Assembly: GCA_025454895.1 (NCBI GenBank) | Contig: JALONO010000017.1 | Coordinates: 1 to 39,420, forward strand | From: Bernardetiaceae bacterium | Lineage (GTDB): Bacteria > Bacteroidota > Bacteroidia > Cytophagales > Thermoflexibacteraceae | Direction of reading: 5' to 3' | Length of the DNA stretch: 39,420 nucleotides | In this document: in pieces, positions 32,085-39,042 of the stretch | Layout of the letters: each line of letters opens with the position of its first letter | How positions within the stretch are numbered: position 1 is the first letter of the stretch | Notes under the pieces: generated by a model | Databases searched by the model: none | What the model was told of the DNA's origin: nothing | Seen by the model: the letters and a program-made list of their open reading frames with translations, nothing else | Translations under genes and position numbers: made by a program

Positions 32085-33026
32085 CTAAAACATCGGTCGT
32101 TCCACGCCCAGCAGGGCCTGGTGCAGCAGTTGGGCCACGCTGGTTACCTGCACAAAGGGGCTTTGAGCGGCCAGCGCATTCGGGTGGCTATCGGTAACCA
32201 CCACTTTTTCAATAAGTTGGCTTTTTTGCAGCCGCTCGGCGGCTTGGTTGTTGAACAGGCCGTGGGTGGCCAGTACCAGCAAACGGGCGGCCCCGGCCTC
32301 GTGGTAGGCTTGGGCCGCCTGCAACAGCGAGCCGCCCGTGCGGATCATGTCGTCGTACAGGACCACGGTTTTGCCGCGCACGTCGGCGTTTACACCCGTG
32401 AGCTGGGTTTGGCTGCCGCTGAGCCGCCGCTTGTACACGAAGGCAGCGGGCACCCCCAGGTCGTTGGCCAACGACTCGACCCATTTGGCCCGGCCCGCAT
32501 CGGTGCTGGCCATCACAAAATCAGGCCCGGCCAGTTGCTGGGCCAGGTGGGTGATCAGCGGCTTGGCGTACACGTGCAACGGTCGAATGCCGCCCTCGAA
32601 ATAATGCGGGATACCCTCGGAGTGGAGGTCCAGGCAGAGCACCCGGTTGCCAAAATAAGCCTGGGGCACGGCCGAGAGCAGCCTGGCCCGGGTTTTGGCG
32701 GTTACCACCTCGCCCGTTTTGCTGGCCCGTTCCATGGTGGCGTAGCCGTAAAAGGGGATCACCAGGTGCAGCTTGCGCGCCCCCAGTTCCACAATGCCGC
32801 AGGCCAGGTCGTAGAGTTCCAGGGTGTCGGCATCGGAGATGGTGCCGCCCAGGAGCACCACCTCGCGGTATTCCAAGCTAGACCCGATGCGGTAATAATG
32901 CTCCCCGTCGGGGAAGGTGCGGGCCTCGAGCAGGCCGGCTTCGTAGTGGCCGGTGGCTAGCAGTTGCTCGCGCAGGTAGGCGTACGAGCGGGTGGAGAAC
33001 AGCACGGTGGTATCGGGCGGCGACAT
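32085..33026 (-). CDS. divergent ribose-phosphate pyrophosphokinase homologue
   Basis: A 313-residue protein with two tandem PRTase-type domains as in PRPP synthetase. Conserved parts are FPDGEHYYRI near 38, VIPFYGYA near 88, LDLHSEGIPHYF near 130 (catalytic-region His), VYKRRLSG near 193 and the PRPP loop VVLYDDMIRTGGS near 217. It departs from standard Prs where the ATP-binding YGYARQDRK stands: here YGYATMERASKTGEVVTAK, lacking the Arg-Gln-Asp-Arg run, and the N-terminal FSG..NPxLA segment is shortened. It could be a variant Prs or a PRPP-using relative. Its promoter (33062-33091) is a consensus match. R1 copies I and H flank the gene. Confidence 0.75.
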   Translation of the reverse strand: MSPPDTTVLFSTRSYAYLREQLLATGHYEAGLLEARTFPDGEHYYRIGSSLEYREVVLLGGTISDADTLELYDLACGIVELGARKLHLVIPFYGYATMERASKTGEVVTAKTRARLLSAVPQAYFGNRVLCLDLHSEGIPHYFEGGIRPLHVYAKPLITHLAQQLAGPDFVMASTDAGRAKWVESLANDLGVPAAFVYKRRLSGSQTQLTGVNADVRGKTVVLYDDMIRTGGSLLQAAQAYHEAGAARLLVLATHGLFNNQAAERLQKSQLIEKVVVTDSHPNALAAQSPFVQVTSVAQLLHQALLGVERPMF

Positions 33027-33061
33027 GGCAATAGGGTGGGCCAGGCGGCCCGTTAACGCAG

Positions 33062-33091
33062 CAAACTTAGAGGGTTTCGATTTTTTGGCAA
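33062..33091 (-). promoter_or_regulatory. consensus promoter for the prs-like gene
   Basis: On the minus strand TTG (33091-33089), a 19-nt spacer and TAAGTTTG (33069-33062) match the Bacteroidota consensus; the ATG is 36 nt beyond the -7 box. Confidence 0.65.
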
Positions 33092-33127
33092 GTGGCCAGT
33101 GGTAAAATGTTGGCGATGAAAACCTTC

Positions 33128-33190
33128 TACTAAAATGATTTTATGATTGCCAGAATAATGGTTGTTCTCCTTGGTTATCAATAGAGTTTT
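33128..33190 (-). repeat. R1 copy H (left part unclear)
   Basis: On the minus strand: TATTGATAACCAAGGAGAAC, GGCAATCATAAAATCATTTTAGTA. The right end is intact; the left part is degraded and may extend to about 33228, where an R2-type fragment starts. Confidence 0.7.
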
Positions 33191-33231
33191 TGTGTGTTGA
33201 TAATGAGCATCTTAGCTTAATTCGGAGGAAG

Positions 33232-33314
33232 CCCCTCCCCGACGGACGACCAAAAGCGAATGAGCTTTTGGGGCGAGCCTGTGTGATGGCTTGGGGTGGG
33301 GCCAAGACGGGCGG
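33232..33314 (-). repeat. R2 internal fragment 1 (inverted relative to the intact element)
   Basis: CCCCTCCCCGACGGACGACC, the hairpin CCAAAAGC-GAATGA-GCTTTTGG (33250-33271), GGGGCGAG and GGTGGGGCCAAG repeat the interior of R2 in the opposite orientation. Terminal repeats are absent. Confidence 0.7.
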
Positions 33315-33379
33315 GTAAAACAGCTTTTTTGCAATGAAGCTCACTCAAAAATGTATTTATAGAAAAAAATATAAATTTC

Positions 33380-33460
33380 GCTCTTTTTGGCCCCACCCTG
33401 GCCAACCGCACTTTCTCGCCCAAAAACTCTCGTTTTTGTCGTCCGTTGGGCAGGGGCGAT
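33380..33460 (+). repeat. R2 internal fragment 2 (diverged, same orientation as the intact element)
   Basis: CGCTCTTTTTGGCCCCACCC, TGGCCAACCGCACTTTCTCG and GTCGTCCGTTGGGCAGGGG follow the order seen in the intact R2 element at 33775-33855, with many substitutions. Terminal repeats are absent. Confidence 0.65.
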
Positions 33461-33610
33461 CCGTTCTGTTTTCCGTCCGGTTGGTCAAAGGGAAAGTCCC
33501 CTCTCCGAGAGGGGATTTAGGGGTGTGTCGGCGGCCAGAGCGACCAGCCAATCGGTTTGTTCTTTTTCGGGCAAATTCAAGGCTTTAGGAAGAACGGATC
33601 ACCCCTGCCC
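33448..33610. repeat. long inverted repeat enclosing a GC-rich hairpin
   Basis: A 20-bp arm at 33448-33467 (GGGCAGGGGCGATCCGTTCT) is mirrored with one mismatch at 33591-33610. The enclosed 123 bp contain a perfect 8-bp stem, CCCCTCTC-C-GAGAGGGG, at 33498-33514, followed by ATTTAGGGGTG. Possible RNA structure or element remnant; no ORF of note. Confidence 0.6.
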
Positions 33611-33710
33611 GACGGGGAGGGGACGCAATTTTGAAGCGCGTAGGAGGTGGCAGACAAGAGGCCAGCTTAAGTCAACTGCCTGATTTTCAATATGCATAAA
33701 CTCTAATTAT

Positions 33711-33916
33711 TAGACCTCTTGCAGATTAGGTTTTTGGCCGGGTGAAAGCCCGGGATTTTCGCTCGAAATTCGCCCTTTTTTGGCCCCACCCTGGCCAGCC
33801 GCACTTACTCGCCCCAAAAGCTCACTCGCTTTTGGTCGTCCGTCGGGGAGGGGACGCAATTCCGGGCCTAGAAAGGGTAATTTGGAAGGATTTTAATCTA
33901 ATACGCAAGAGGTCTA
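33711..33916 (+). mobile_element. R2: 206-bp MITE-like element with 12-bp perfect terminal inverted repeats
   Basis: TAGACCTCTTGC (33711-33722) and GCAAGAGGTCTA (33905-33916) are perfect inverted repeats, extending imperfectly to 22 bp (19 matches). The inside has no ORF but a GC-rich core with the hairpin CCAAAAGC-TCACTC-GCTTTTGG (33814-33835) and ggccccaccctggcc. The ends include TA, compatible with TA target duplication as in some DDE-transposase elements. It lies within R1 copy J. No transposase gene is in the window, so movement would need one supplied elsewhere. Confidence 0.7.
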
Positions 33917-33959
33917 TTTACAGCACCAGCAACCCGCAATTCTAATTTAATTTTGGTAT
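33917..33959 (-). repeat. R1 copy J, left part, interrupted by R2
   Basis: Read on the minus strand from 33959: ATACCAAAATTAAATTAG, TTGCGGGTTGCTGGTGCTGTAAAT, where the R2 terminal repeat begins. On the far side of R2 (about 33672-33710) degraded sequence resembling the R1 right half (ATCAGGCAGTTGACTTAAG) continues. Confidence 0.7.
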
Positions 33960-33983
33960 TGGTACTTCCGTGCTAAAAACAAA

Positions 33984-34005
33984 AAAACCGCCCAGCGGCG
34001 GTTTT
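33984..34005 (-). terminator. intrinsic terminator of the HMA-protein gene
   Basis: AAAACCGCC-CAGC-GGCGGTTTT is a perfect 9-bp stem with a 4-nt loop; read on the minus strand it is followed by a T-rich tract (complement of aaaacaaaaaaa). It lies 24 bp past the stop. Confidence 0.8.
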
Positions 34006-34028
34006 ATAAATACTTGATAGCAAGTTAA

Positions 34029-34394
34029 TTACTTGTGGTTGTGGTCTTTGCCGTCGTGGCCGCCCTTTTGGCAGCAGTCGGGCAGGCGGTCGTGGGCCTT
34101 TTTGTCGGCAGGCAGCACGTCGGCATCGTAGCCCACTTTGGTAACGGCACTGCGCAGGGCCTCCGGGTTGGTCTTTCCGTCGCGGTATTGTACGGTCAGC
34201 ACCTTGCTTTTTACGTCAAGCACAGCGGTTTTCACGCCTTTTTCCAGGCCGATGGCTTTCTCGATGCGCTTTTTGCACATGTCGCATTGGGCGGAAGTTT
34301 TGATTTTTACTTCTTTCACGTCGGTTTGGGCCAGGCCGCGCAGGCTAAAGGCACCCACCAGGGCCAGGGCCATTAACCAAATGGAGATTTTCAT
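34029..34394 (-). CDS. periplasmic heavy-metal-associated (HMA) protein, MerP-like
   Basis: A 121-residue exported metallochaperone. The start at 34394 gives a signal peptide (MKISIWLMALALVGAFSLRGLAQ); an upstream ATG at 34454 does not. A single HMA domain follows at about 28-95, with the metal-binding CxxC in QCDMCKKRIEKAI and the VLDVKSKVLTVQYRDGKTNPEALRSAVTKVGYDA betaalphabeta remainder. The tail is Cys/His-rich (LPDCCQKGGHDGKDHNHK), another likely metal site. Copper is the most common ligand of such proteins; mercury is possible, but no mer or cop genes are beside it. A TAGATTTG box lies 46 bp upstream and a clear terminator follows. Confidence 0.88.
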   Translation of the reverse strand: MKISIWLMALALVGAFSLRGLAQTDVKEVKIKTSAQCDMCKKRIEKAIGLEKGVKTAVLDVKSKVLTVQYRDGKTNPEALRSAVTKVGYDADVLPADKKAHDRLPDCCQKGGHDGKDHNHK

Positions 34395-34439
34395 TGAATT
34401 TCGGACGTTTAAATTAAATCGGGATTTTGCTTGGTACTT

Positions 34440-34447
34440 CAAATCTA
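34440..34447 (-). promoter_or_regulatory. putative -7 element before the HMA-protein gene
   Basis: TAGATTTG on the minus strand matches TAnnTTTG. A TTG lies only 15 nt upstream, closer than the usual spacing. Confidence 0.4.
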
Positions 34448-34516
34448 AAGCCAATTTTAAGTCAAAATAAAGCTAATAAAGGCAACGTAATTGGGGCCAA
34501 AAAGTTTACCAAGGGC

Positions 34517-35179
34517 TTAGGCAAATTGGCTGGCGGTGGCGGTTTTCAATTGGGCAATAGTAGCCTCCGGGTCGGTGGCAGAAAACACAAAGTTGCCCGC
34601 CACCAGCACGTTAGCCCCCAGCCGGGCCAGTTCGGGCGCGTTTTGCTGGTTCACCCCCCCGTCAATCTCGATGAGCAGGCTGGGATTTTGATCGGCGGCT
34701 AGGGCGCGGAGCTTGCGCAGTTTTTCGTAGGTATGAGCAATGAACTTTTGCCCGCCAAACCCCGGGTTGACCGACATGAGGCAGACCAAATCCAAGTCGG
34801 GCAGCAGGTCCTCGAGCGCGCTCACGGGCGTGTGCGGGTTGAGGGCCACCCCGGCCCGGCAACCTAAGTCCTTGATTTGCTGCACGGTGCGGTGCAAGTG
34901 CGGGCAAGCCTCCACGTGTACGGTGAGCACGGCGGCCCCAGCTTCCTTAAAAGCAGCCAGGTAGCGTTCTGGCTGCACGATCATGAGGTGTACATCCAGC
35001 GGTTTTTGGGCGTGGCGGGCAATGGCCGCGCACACGGGCAACCCAAACGAGAGGTTGGGCACAAACACGCCGTCCATGATGTCGATATGCAGCCAGTCGG
35101 CCTGGGAGCGGTTGAGCATCGCTACGTCGCGCTGCAAATTGGCAAAATCAGCAGCCAGGATGGAGGGGGCAATAAGCAT
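34517..35179 (-). CDS. rpe: ribulose-phosphate 3-epimerase
   Basis: Interconverts ribulose 5-phosphate and xylulose 5-phosphate in the pentose phosphate pathway. The 220-residue TIM barrel begins MLIAPSILAADFANLQRDV and shows LHIDIMDGVFVPNLSFG (metal-binding His and Asp) near 32, PLDVHLMIVQPERYL near 62, LMSVNPGFGGQKFI near 137 and IDGGVNQQNAPELARLGANVLVAGNFVF near 172 (phosphate-binding). All catalytic residues are in place. The start at 35179 follows the family; the long upstream frame lies inside pdxJ and is not coding here. pdxJ is 41 bp upstream, probably co-transcribed. Confidence 0.96.
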   Translation of the reverse strand: MLIAPSILAADFANLQRDVAMLNRSQADWLHIDIMDGVFVPNLSFGLPVCAAIARHAQKPLDVHLMIVQPERYLAAFKEAGAAVLTVHVEACPHLHRTVQQIKDLGCRAGVALNPHTPVSALEDLLPDLDLVCLMSVNPGFGGQKFIAHTYEKLRKLRALAADQNPSLLIEIDGGVNQQNAPELARLGANVLVAGNFVFSATDPEATIAQLKTATASQFA

Positions 35180-35220
35180 GATAAAGTATTGATTGTTAGG
35201 GAGATAAAATACTACGTGCG

Positions 35221-35946
35221 TTATTGCAGTTGGCGCAAGTAAAGTTGGATGGTGTTTTCCAACCCATAATACAGCGCGTCGCACACCAGGGCGTGGCCGA
35301 TGGACACCTCGAGCAGGCCCGGCAGGTGTTGGTGCAAGTAACGCAGGTTGTGCAGGTCCAGGTCGTGCCCGGCGTTGATGCCCAGGCCCAGTTGGTTGGC
35401 CAATTCGGCGCACTGGCGGTACGCGGCCAGGGCGGCGGCCGGCCCGGCGGCAAATTGCTTGGCGTAGGCTTCGGTGTAGAACTCGATGCGGTCGGTGCCC
35501 ACCTGGGCCGCGCCCTCGATCATCGCGGGCACGGGGTCCACAAAAATCGAGGTGCGGATGCCCAGGCCCCGCAGTTCGCCGATCACTTGGCGCAGGTAGT
35601 CAGCGTGGGCCAGGGTGTCCCAGCCCGCGTTGGAGGTAATGGCTCCGTCGGCATCGGGCACCAGGGTGGCTTGGGCCGGGCGCAGCTGTTTCACCAGTTC
35701 CAAGTAGCGGCCCTTTTGCGGGTTGCCCTCCATATTGAACTCCACCTGCCACTGGGCGGTGAGCGGGGCCAGGGCCAGCACGTCGGCGTAGCGGATATGC
35801 CGCTCGTCGGGCCGGGGGTGGACGGTAATACCCTGGGCCCCAAACCGCACGCAGTCGTGGGCCACGGCGAGCAGGTCGGGGTTGTTGCCCCCGCGCGCGT
35901 TACGTAGGGTGGCGATTTTATTGATATTGACGCTTAATTTTGTCAT
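35221..35946 (-). CDS. pdxJ: pyridoxine 5'-phosphate synthase
   Basis: Closes the ring of pyridoxine 5'-phosphate from 1-deoxyxylulose 5-phosphate and 3-amino-1-hydroxyacetone 1-phosphate in the DXP-dependent vitamin B6 pathway. The 241 residues start MTKLSVNINKIATLRNARGGNNPDLL and contain GAQGITVHPRPDERHIRYADV (substrate phosphate and base contacts) near 38, FNMEGNPQKGRYLELV near 68, SIFVDPVPAMIEGAAQVGTDRIEFYTEAYA near 128, and LGINAGHDLDLHNLRYL near 190, all conserved. rpe follows in the same operon. It is divergent from the VOC gene. Confidence 0.96.
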   Translation of the reverse strand: MTKLSVNINKIATLRNARGGNNPDLLAVAHDCVRFGAQGITVHPRPDERHIRYADVLALAPLTAQWQVEFNMEGNPQKGRYLELVKQLRPAQATLVPDADGAITSNAGWDTLAHADYLRQVIGELRGLGIRTSIFVDPVPAMIEGAAQVGTDRIEFYTEAYAKQFAAGPAAALAAYRQCAELANQLGLGINAGHDLDLHNLRYLHQHLPGLLEVSIGHALVCDALYYGLENTIQLYLRQLQ

Positions 35947-35950
35947 TAAT

Positions 35951-35980
35951 TTGCTTTTTAGCCTGATTATCTTATATTTG
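35951..35980 (+). promoter_or_regulatory. consensus promoter facing the VOC gene
   Basis: TTG (35951-35953), a 19-nt spacer and TATATTTG (35973-35980) match the consensus exactly. The leader to the ATG at 36099 would be about 110 nt. Confidence 0.55.
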
Positions 35981-36098
35981 CGCTACTTGACTTAAAGTTT
36001 TAATTTAAATCTAAACAAGTTCCCGGCACAAAGGTAAAGCCAAGGCTCCCCAACTGAAAACCCGATGAGTGGGCTTGCCGGATCGGCCGCGAACCAGG

Positions 36099-36485
36099 AT
36101 GAAACAGCAGCTTGCCCATATTGCCCTCGTGGTGCGCGATTACGACGAAGCCCTGGCCTACTACACCGAGGTGCTGGGGTTCCGGTTGGTGGAAGATACG
36201 CCGCTCAGCCCCGAGAAACGCTGGGTGCTGGTAACCCCGGCGGGCGGCGGTTGCCAATTGTTACTGGCCAAAGCCGCCAGCCCGGAACAAGCCAGCCGGG
36301 TGGGCAATCAAACCGGCGGTCGGGTGTTCTTGTTCCTCCACACCGACGATTTTTGGCGCGATTACCACCGCTTGGTGGCCCAGCAGGTAAAATTTGCGCG
36401 CCCGCCCGCGCAGGAACCTTACGGCACGGTGGCGGTGTTTGAAGATTTGTATGGCAACTTGTGGGATTTGATTGAAAGGAACTAA
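36099..36485 (+). CDS. VOC (glyoxalase/bleomycin-resistance fold) protein
   Basis: A 128-residue vicinal-oxygen-chelate protein. MKQQLAHIALVVRDYDEALAYYTEVLGFRLVEDTPLSPEKRWVLVTPAGGGCQLLL is the first babbb module with the metal His at position 7; RVFLFLHTDDFWRDYHRL and the closing EPYGTVAVFEDLYGNLWDLIE is the second, with the usual Glu in the E(D)LYGN motif. The enzymatic activity is not determined by sequence; members include glyoxalase I, dioxygenases and antibiotic-binding proteins. The start at 36099 is preferred over an ATG ten codons upstream because the conserved module begins there. It sits between pdxJ (divergent) and yqeY. Confidence 0.85.
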   Translation: MKQQLAHIALVVRDYDEALAYYTEVLGFRLVEDTPLSPEKRWVLVTPAGGGCQLLLAKAASPEQASRVGNQTGGRVFLFLHTDDFWRDYHRLVAQQVKFARPPAQEPYGTVAVFEDLYGNLWDLIERN

Positions 36486-36563
36486 AGAAAAACTCCAGAT
36501 CGTTTAAGCACTCATTATTTCTCAACGGGTCAATTGATTGACCGGGTAAACGAATAAAATCCC

Positions 36564-37013
36564 ATGAATTTAAAAGAACAAATCAACGAGGCAATCAAAG
36601 AGGCCATGAAGGCCAAAATGCAGACCGAATTACTGGCCCTCCGCTCGATCAAAGCGAAAATCCTGCTGGCCGAAACGGCCGAAGGTCGTTCGGGGGAGCT
36701 TGGCCAGGAAGACGAAATGAAACTGCTCATGAAAGAGGCCAAACAGCGCAAAGAGTCGGCGGAAGTGTTTGCCCAGCAGGGCCGCCCCGAGCTGGCCGAG
36801 AAAGAACTGGCCGAGTTGGCCGTGATTGAGCGTTTTTTGCCCAAAATGCTGAGCGAAGACGAAATCAAGGCGCGCCTGCAAACGATTATTGCCGAAACCG
36901 GGGCCACCTCGGCCAAGGACATGGGCAAAGTAATGGGCTTGGCTACTAAGCAGTTGGCCGGCCAAGCGGACGGTAAAGTCATTTCGGCCCTGGTGAAAAC
37001 CCTGCTGGCCTAA
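36564..37013 (+). CDS. GatB/YqeY domain protein
   Basis: A 149-residue YqeY family protein, related to the tRNA-interacting tail domain of GatB amidotransferase subunit. It starts MNLKEQINEAIKEAMKAKMQTELLALRSIKAKIL and has EMKLLMKEAKQRKESAEVFAQQGRPELAEKELAELAVIERFLPKMLSEDEI near 50-95, then GATSAKDMGKVMGLATKQLAGQADGKVISALVKTLL, the whole family signature. Free-standing YqeY proteins are common but their role is undefined; tRNA binding or amidotransferase-like activity is often suggested. cvpA follows after 31 bp. A GGTCAAT-TG-ATTGACC palindrome 24 bp before the gene may be an operator or chance. Confidence 0.92.
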   Translation: MNLKEQINEAIKEAMKAKMQTELLALRSIKAKILLAETAEGRSGELGQEDEMKLLMKEAKQRKESAEVFAQQGRPELAEKELAELAVIERFLPKMLSEDEIKARLQTIIAETGATSAKDMGKVMGLATKQLAGQADGKVISALVKTLLA

Positions 37014-37044
37014 CCCTATTTGTTTACCAAAACGAACGCGCACA

Positions 37045-37581
37045 ATGGGCCAGTACCAGAATGTTTCGCTGCCGATGCTCGACATCGTCGTGATTTTCTT
37101 GGTGGTTTGGGGCGGCTACAAGGGCTTCAAAAAGGGCCTCCTCACCGAGCTGCTCTCGATGTTTTTGTTCCTGCTTTTTCTGTTTTGGTTGTCGTGGGGG
37201 GTTACTAATCTGTTCACTTATTCTTACACCACTTACGGCACCGTGCCCCCCAAAGCCGGGGTTTTCATAATTTACCTGGCGGTATTTTTGGGGGTAGTGG
37301 CGGTGGTAAACCTGATTGGCCGCAAAATCAAACAGATTGAAATTTTTGAGGGCTTCGATAACGTGATGGGGGCCTTATTTGCCATCTTCAAATACGTATT
37401 TACCCTCGGTTTGGTCATTGAGTTGTTGGCCACCGCCGGGCTGCTCGATTACAATTCGCTCGAGCGCACTTACACCTATCCTATTGTAGAAAAGGTGTAC
37501 GATTTCGGCATCGGGGTAGGCAAAACCCTCAGCCCTACCGTCAACGAGATCATCAACAATATGAAGAATTATTTGCGCTAG
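37045..37581 (+). CDS. CvpA family membrane protein
   Basis: An inner-membrane protein of 178 residues with four hydrophobic helices: about 12-28 (DIVVIFLVVWGGYKGF), 33-55 (ELLSMFLFLLFLFWLSW), 72-92 (VFIIYLAVFLGVVAVVNLIG) and 110-132 (GALFAIFKYVFTLGLVIELLA). The GGYKGFKKGLLTELLS segment after the first helix and the FDNVMGALFAIFKY segment are typical of CvpA, a family tied to colicin V production and, in other bacteria, to envelope processes. It follows yqeY with a 31-bp gap, likely one transcript, and is convergent with fecR with only 13 bp between stops. Confidence 0.88.
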   Translation: MGQYQNVSLPMLDIVVIFLVVWGGYKGFKKGLLTELLSMFLFLLFLFWLSWGVTNLFTYSYTTYGTVPPKAGVFIIYLAVFLGVVAVVNLIGRKIKQIEIFEGFDNVMGALFAIFKYVFTLGLVIELLATAGLLDYNSLERTYTYPIVEKVYDFGIGVGKTLSPTVNEIINNMKNYLR

Positions 37582-37594
37582 CCAAGCGCACGGC

Positions 37595-38683
37595 TCACGG
37601 GCAGCCGGGGCCTTCGAGCACCCATTGGCCGTCCACTTCGCGGGCGGTGGCGCCTAACGTCTCGGCCATGATTTGCAGCACCTCGGCCAGCGGGCGGTCA
37701 TCGAACCGCACGGTCAATTGGCAATTGGCCAGGGCCGGGTTGGCCAGGTTTACTTTCACTCCGTAGGCGGCTTCTACGTCGGCCAGGGCCTGGCTCAGGG
37801 GCGTGCGGGCAAACTCCAACACTTTAAGGGCATAAGCTAGTTGGTTGGCCTCCCCGGCGGGGGCCTCGCTGGGTTGCAATTGGCCCGTTGTTGCGTCAAA
37901 AACCGCAGTTTGGTTAGCCCCCAACGTAACCGTTTGCGAACCAGCGGTAAATTCTACCCGGCCCTCCCGCACGCTCACGCGCACGGTGGGCGCGCCCGCG
38001 AGGGCTTTCACGTTAAAGGCCGTACCGGTTACGCGCACCTGCGTGCCGTTAGCTTGGATCACGAACGGGTTTTCCGCATCGGGGCGAACTTCGAAATAGG
38101 CTTCGCCGGTGAGTTCGACGGCCCGGCCCGGGCGGCGCGGTTGCCGGGTAAAACTAAGCTGGCTGCCCCGGTTGAGCACCACCCGCGAGCTGTCGGGCAG
38201 GCGGTGTTCGGCGGGGCGGGCGGTGGCCGCAAACTCGGCAACTTCGGGTGGGCCTGGGGTGTACCAGCGTTGCAACCCGTAGCTCACCACGGCTAGCAGG
38301 GCCAGCGTGGCCGCGACTTTCCACCACCCGGCCGGGAGCGGGCGGGCGGGCGGGCGCAAGGGGACCACCTTGCCGCCAAGCGTAGGCGGCGGCAACTCCT
38401 GGGCCGGGGGAGGTTGAGGACTAGGCGGGGCTTCTTCAGTAGCGGGGCCGGTTTGGGGCAAACGCTGCTTGAACTTGCCCCAAGCCTGGTCGGGGTCCAC
38501 GAGCCGGGCCACGGGTTGCGGCGAAGTAAGCTGCCACACCAGGCGCAGGTCGTCGTAATGAGCGTAATGGTCGGGTTCAACCAACCATTCCGCTACCGCC
38601 GCTGCCTCAGCGGGCAGGGTTTGGCCCGTTAAGTGCTTTACCAGCAGGTCGTCGTCAACGATGTAGCCGTTTTGGTCAGCCAA
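37595..38683 (-). CDS. FecR-family anti-sigma factor (transmembrane sensor)
   Basis: Anti-sigma regulator of 362 residues that would hold the adjacent ECF sigma factor and release it on a periplasmic signal. Cytoplasmic part about 1-115 (LLVKHLTGQTLPAEAAAVAEWL, DQAWGKFKQRL), Pro-rich linker 80-118, one membrane helix 119-137 (GWWKVAATLALLAVVSYGL), then a periplasmic FecR domain with HRLPDSSRVVLNRGSQLSFTRQPRRPGRAVELTGEAYFEV near 155-195, and a C-terminal DUF4974-like/secretin-N domain near 285-355 (ALKVLEFARTPLSQALADVEAAYGVKVNL). The order sigma then FecR on the minus strand is standard. No SusC-type receptor gene follows; the next gene is the convergent cvpA. Confidence 0.9.
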   Translation of the reverse strand: MADQNGYIVDDDLLVKHLTGQTLPAEAAAVAEWLVEPDHYAHYDDLRLVWQLTSPQPVARLVDPDQAWGKFKQRLPQTGPATEEAPPSPQPPPAQELPPPTLGGKVVPLRPPARPLPAGWWKVAATLALLAVVSYGLQRWYTPGPPEVAEFAATARPAEHRLPDSSRVVLNRGSQLSFTRQPRRPGRAVELTGEAYFEVRPDAENPFVIQANGTQVRVTGTAFNVKALAGAPTVRVSVREGRVEFTAGSQTVTLGANQTAVFDATTGQLQPSEAPAGEANQLAYALKVLEFARTPLSQALADVEAAYGVKVNLANPALANCQLTVRFDDRPLAEVLQIMAETLGATAREVDGQWVLEGPGCP

Positions 38684-39042
38684 GTGAAATAGGTGATTTA
38701 GGTAATTGTTGTTGGTAAAGGTAGTAGTTTAGGCAATGTTAACCAAAAGTTTAGGATAGACAAAATGGGTTGAAATAGGATTAAGGTTAGTCATCGTCAT
38801 TTTGCCTCGCGGGCTATTTATTCTATTAGCAGATAATTTTAAAGCGACACTAGCTAGCTGCTATACTTACGATCGATTGTTTTAATGAAATGCGTATCAG
38901 GTTTGTGCTTTGTGGTTTTTCTTAAAATGAACAGATTGTAAGAAGAAGTGAATAGCGAATTAAATATAAAATATTGGTTATTAATTACTTAAGTGAAATT
39001 CTATTGTTATTCCCCAATTAATCAAATGCATTTTTTATCAGT
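38684..39042. other. AT-rich spacer between fecR and the sigma gene
   Basis: About 360 bp of AT-rich sequence, long for a sigma/anti-sigma pair. No gene, R1 or R2 copy was found. It may hold a separate fecR promoter, but no exact TAnnTTTG box near the fecR start was identified. Confidence 0.4.

Noticed and set aside
32067-32960. 297-codon open frame opposite the prs-like gene
   Set aside because: Complete shadow of the minus-strand gene, in a GC-rich region where antisense frames stay open; no family resemblance.
35196-35453. Open frame continuous with the 5' side of rpe
   Set aside because: It lies inside pdxJ in another frame; the rpe family start is at 35179.
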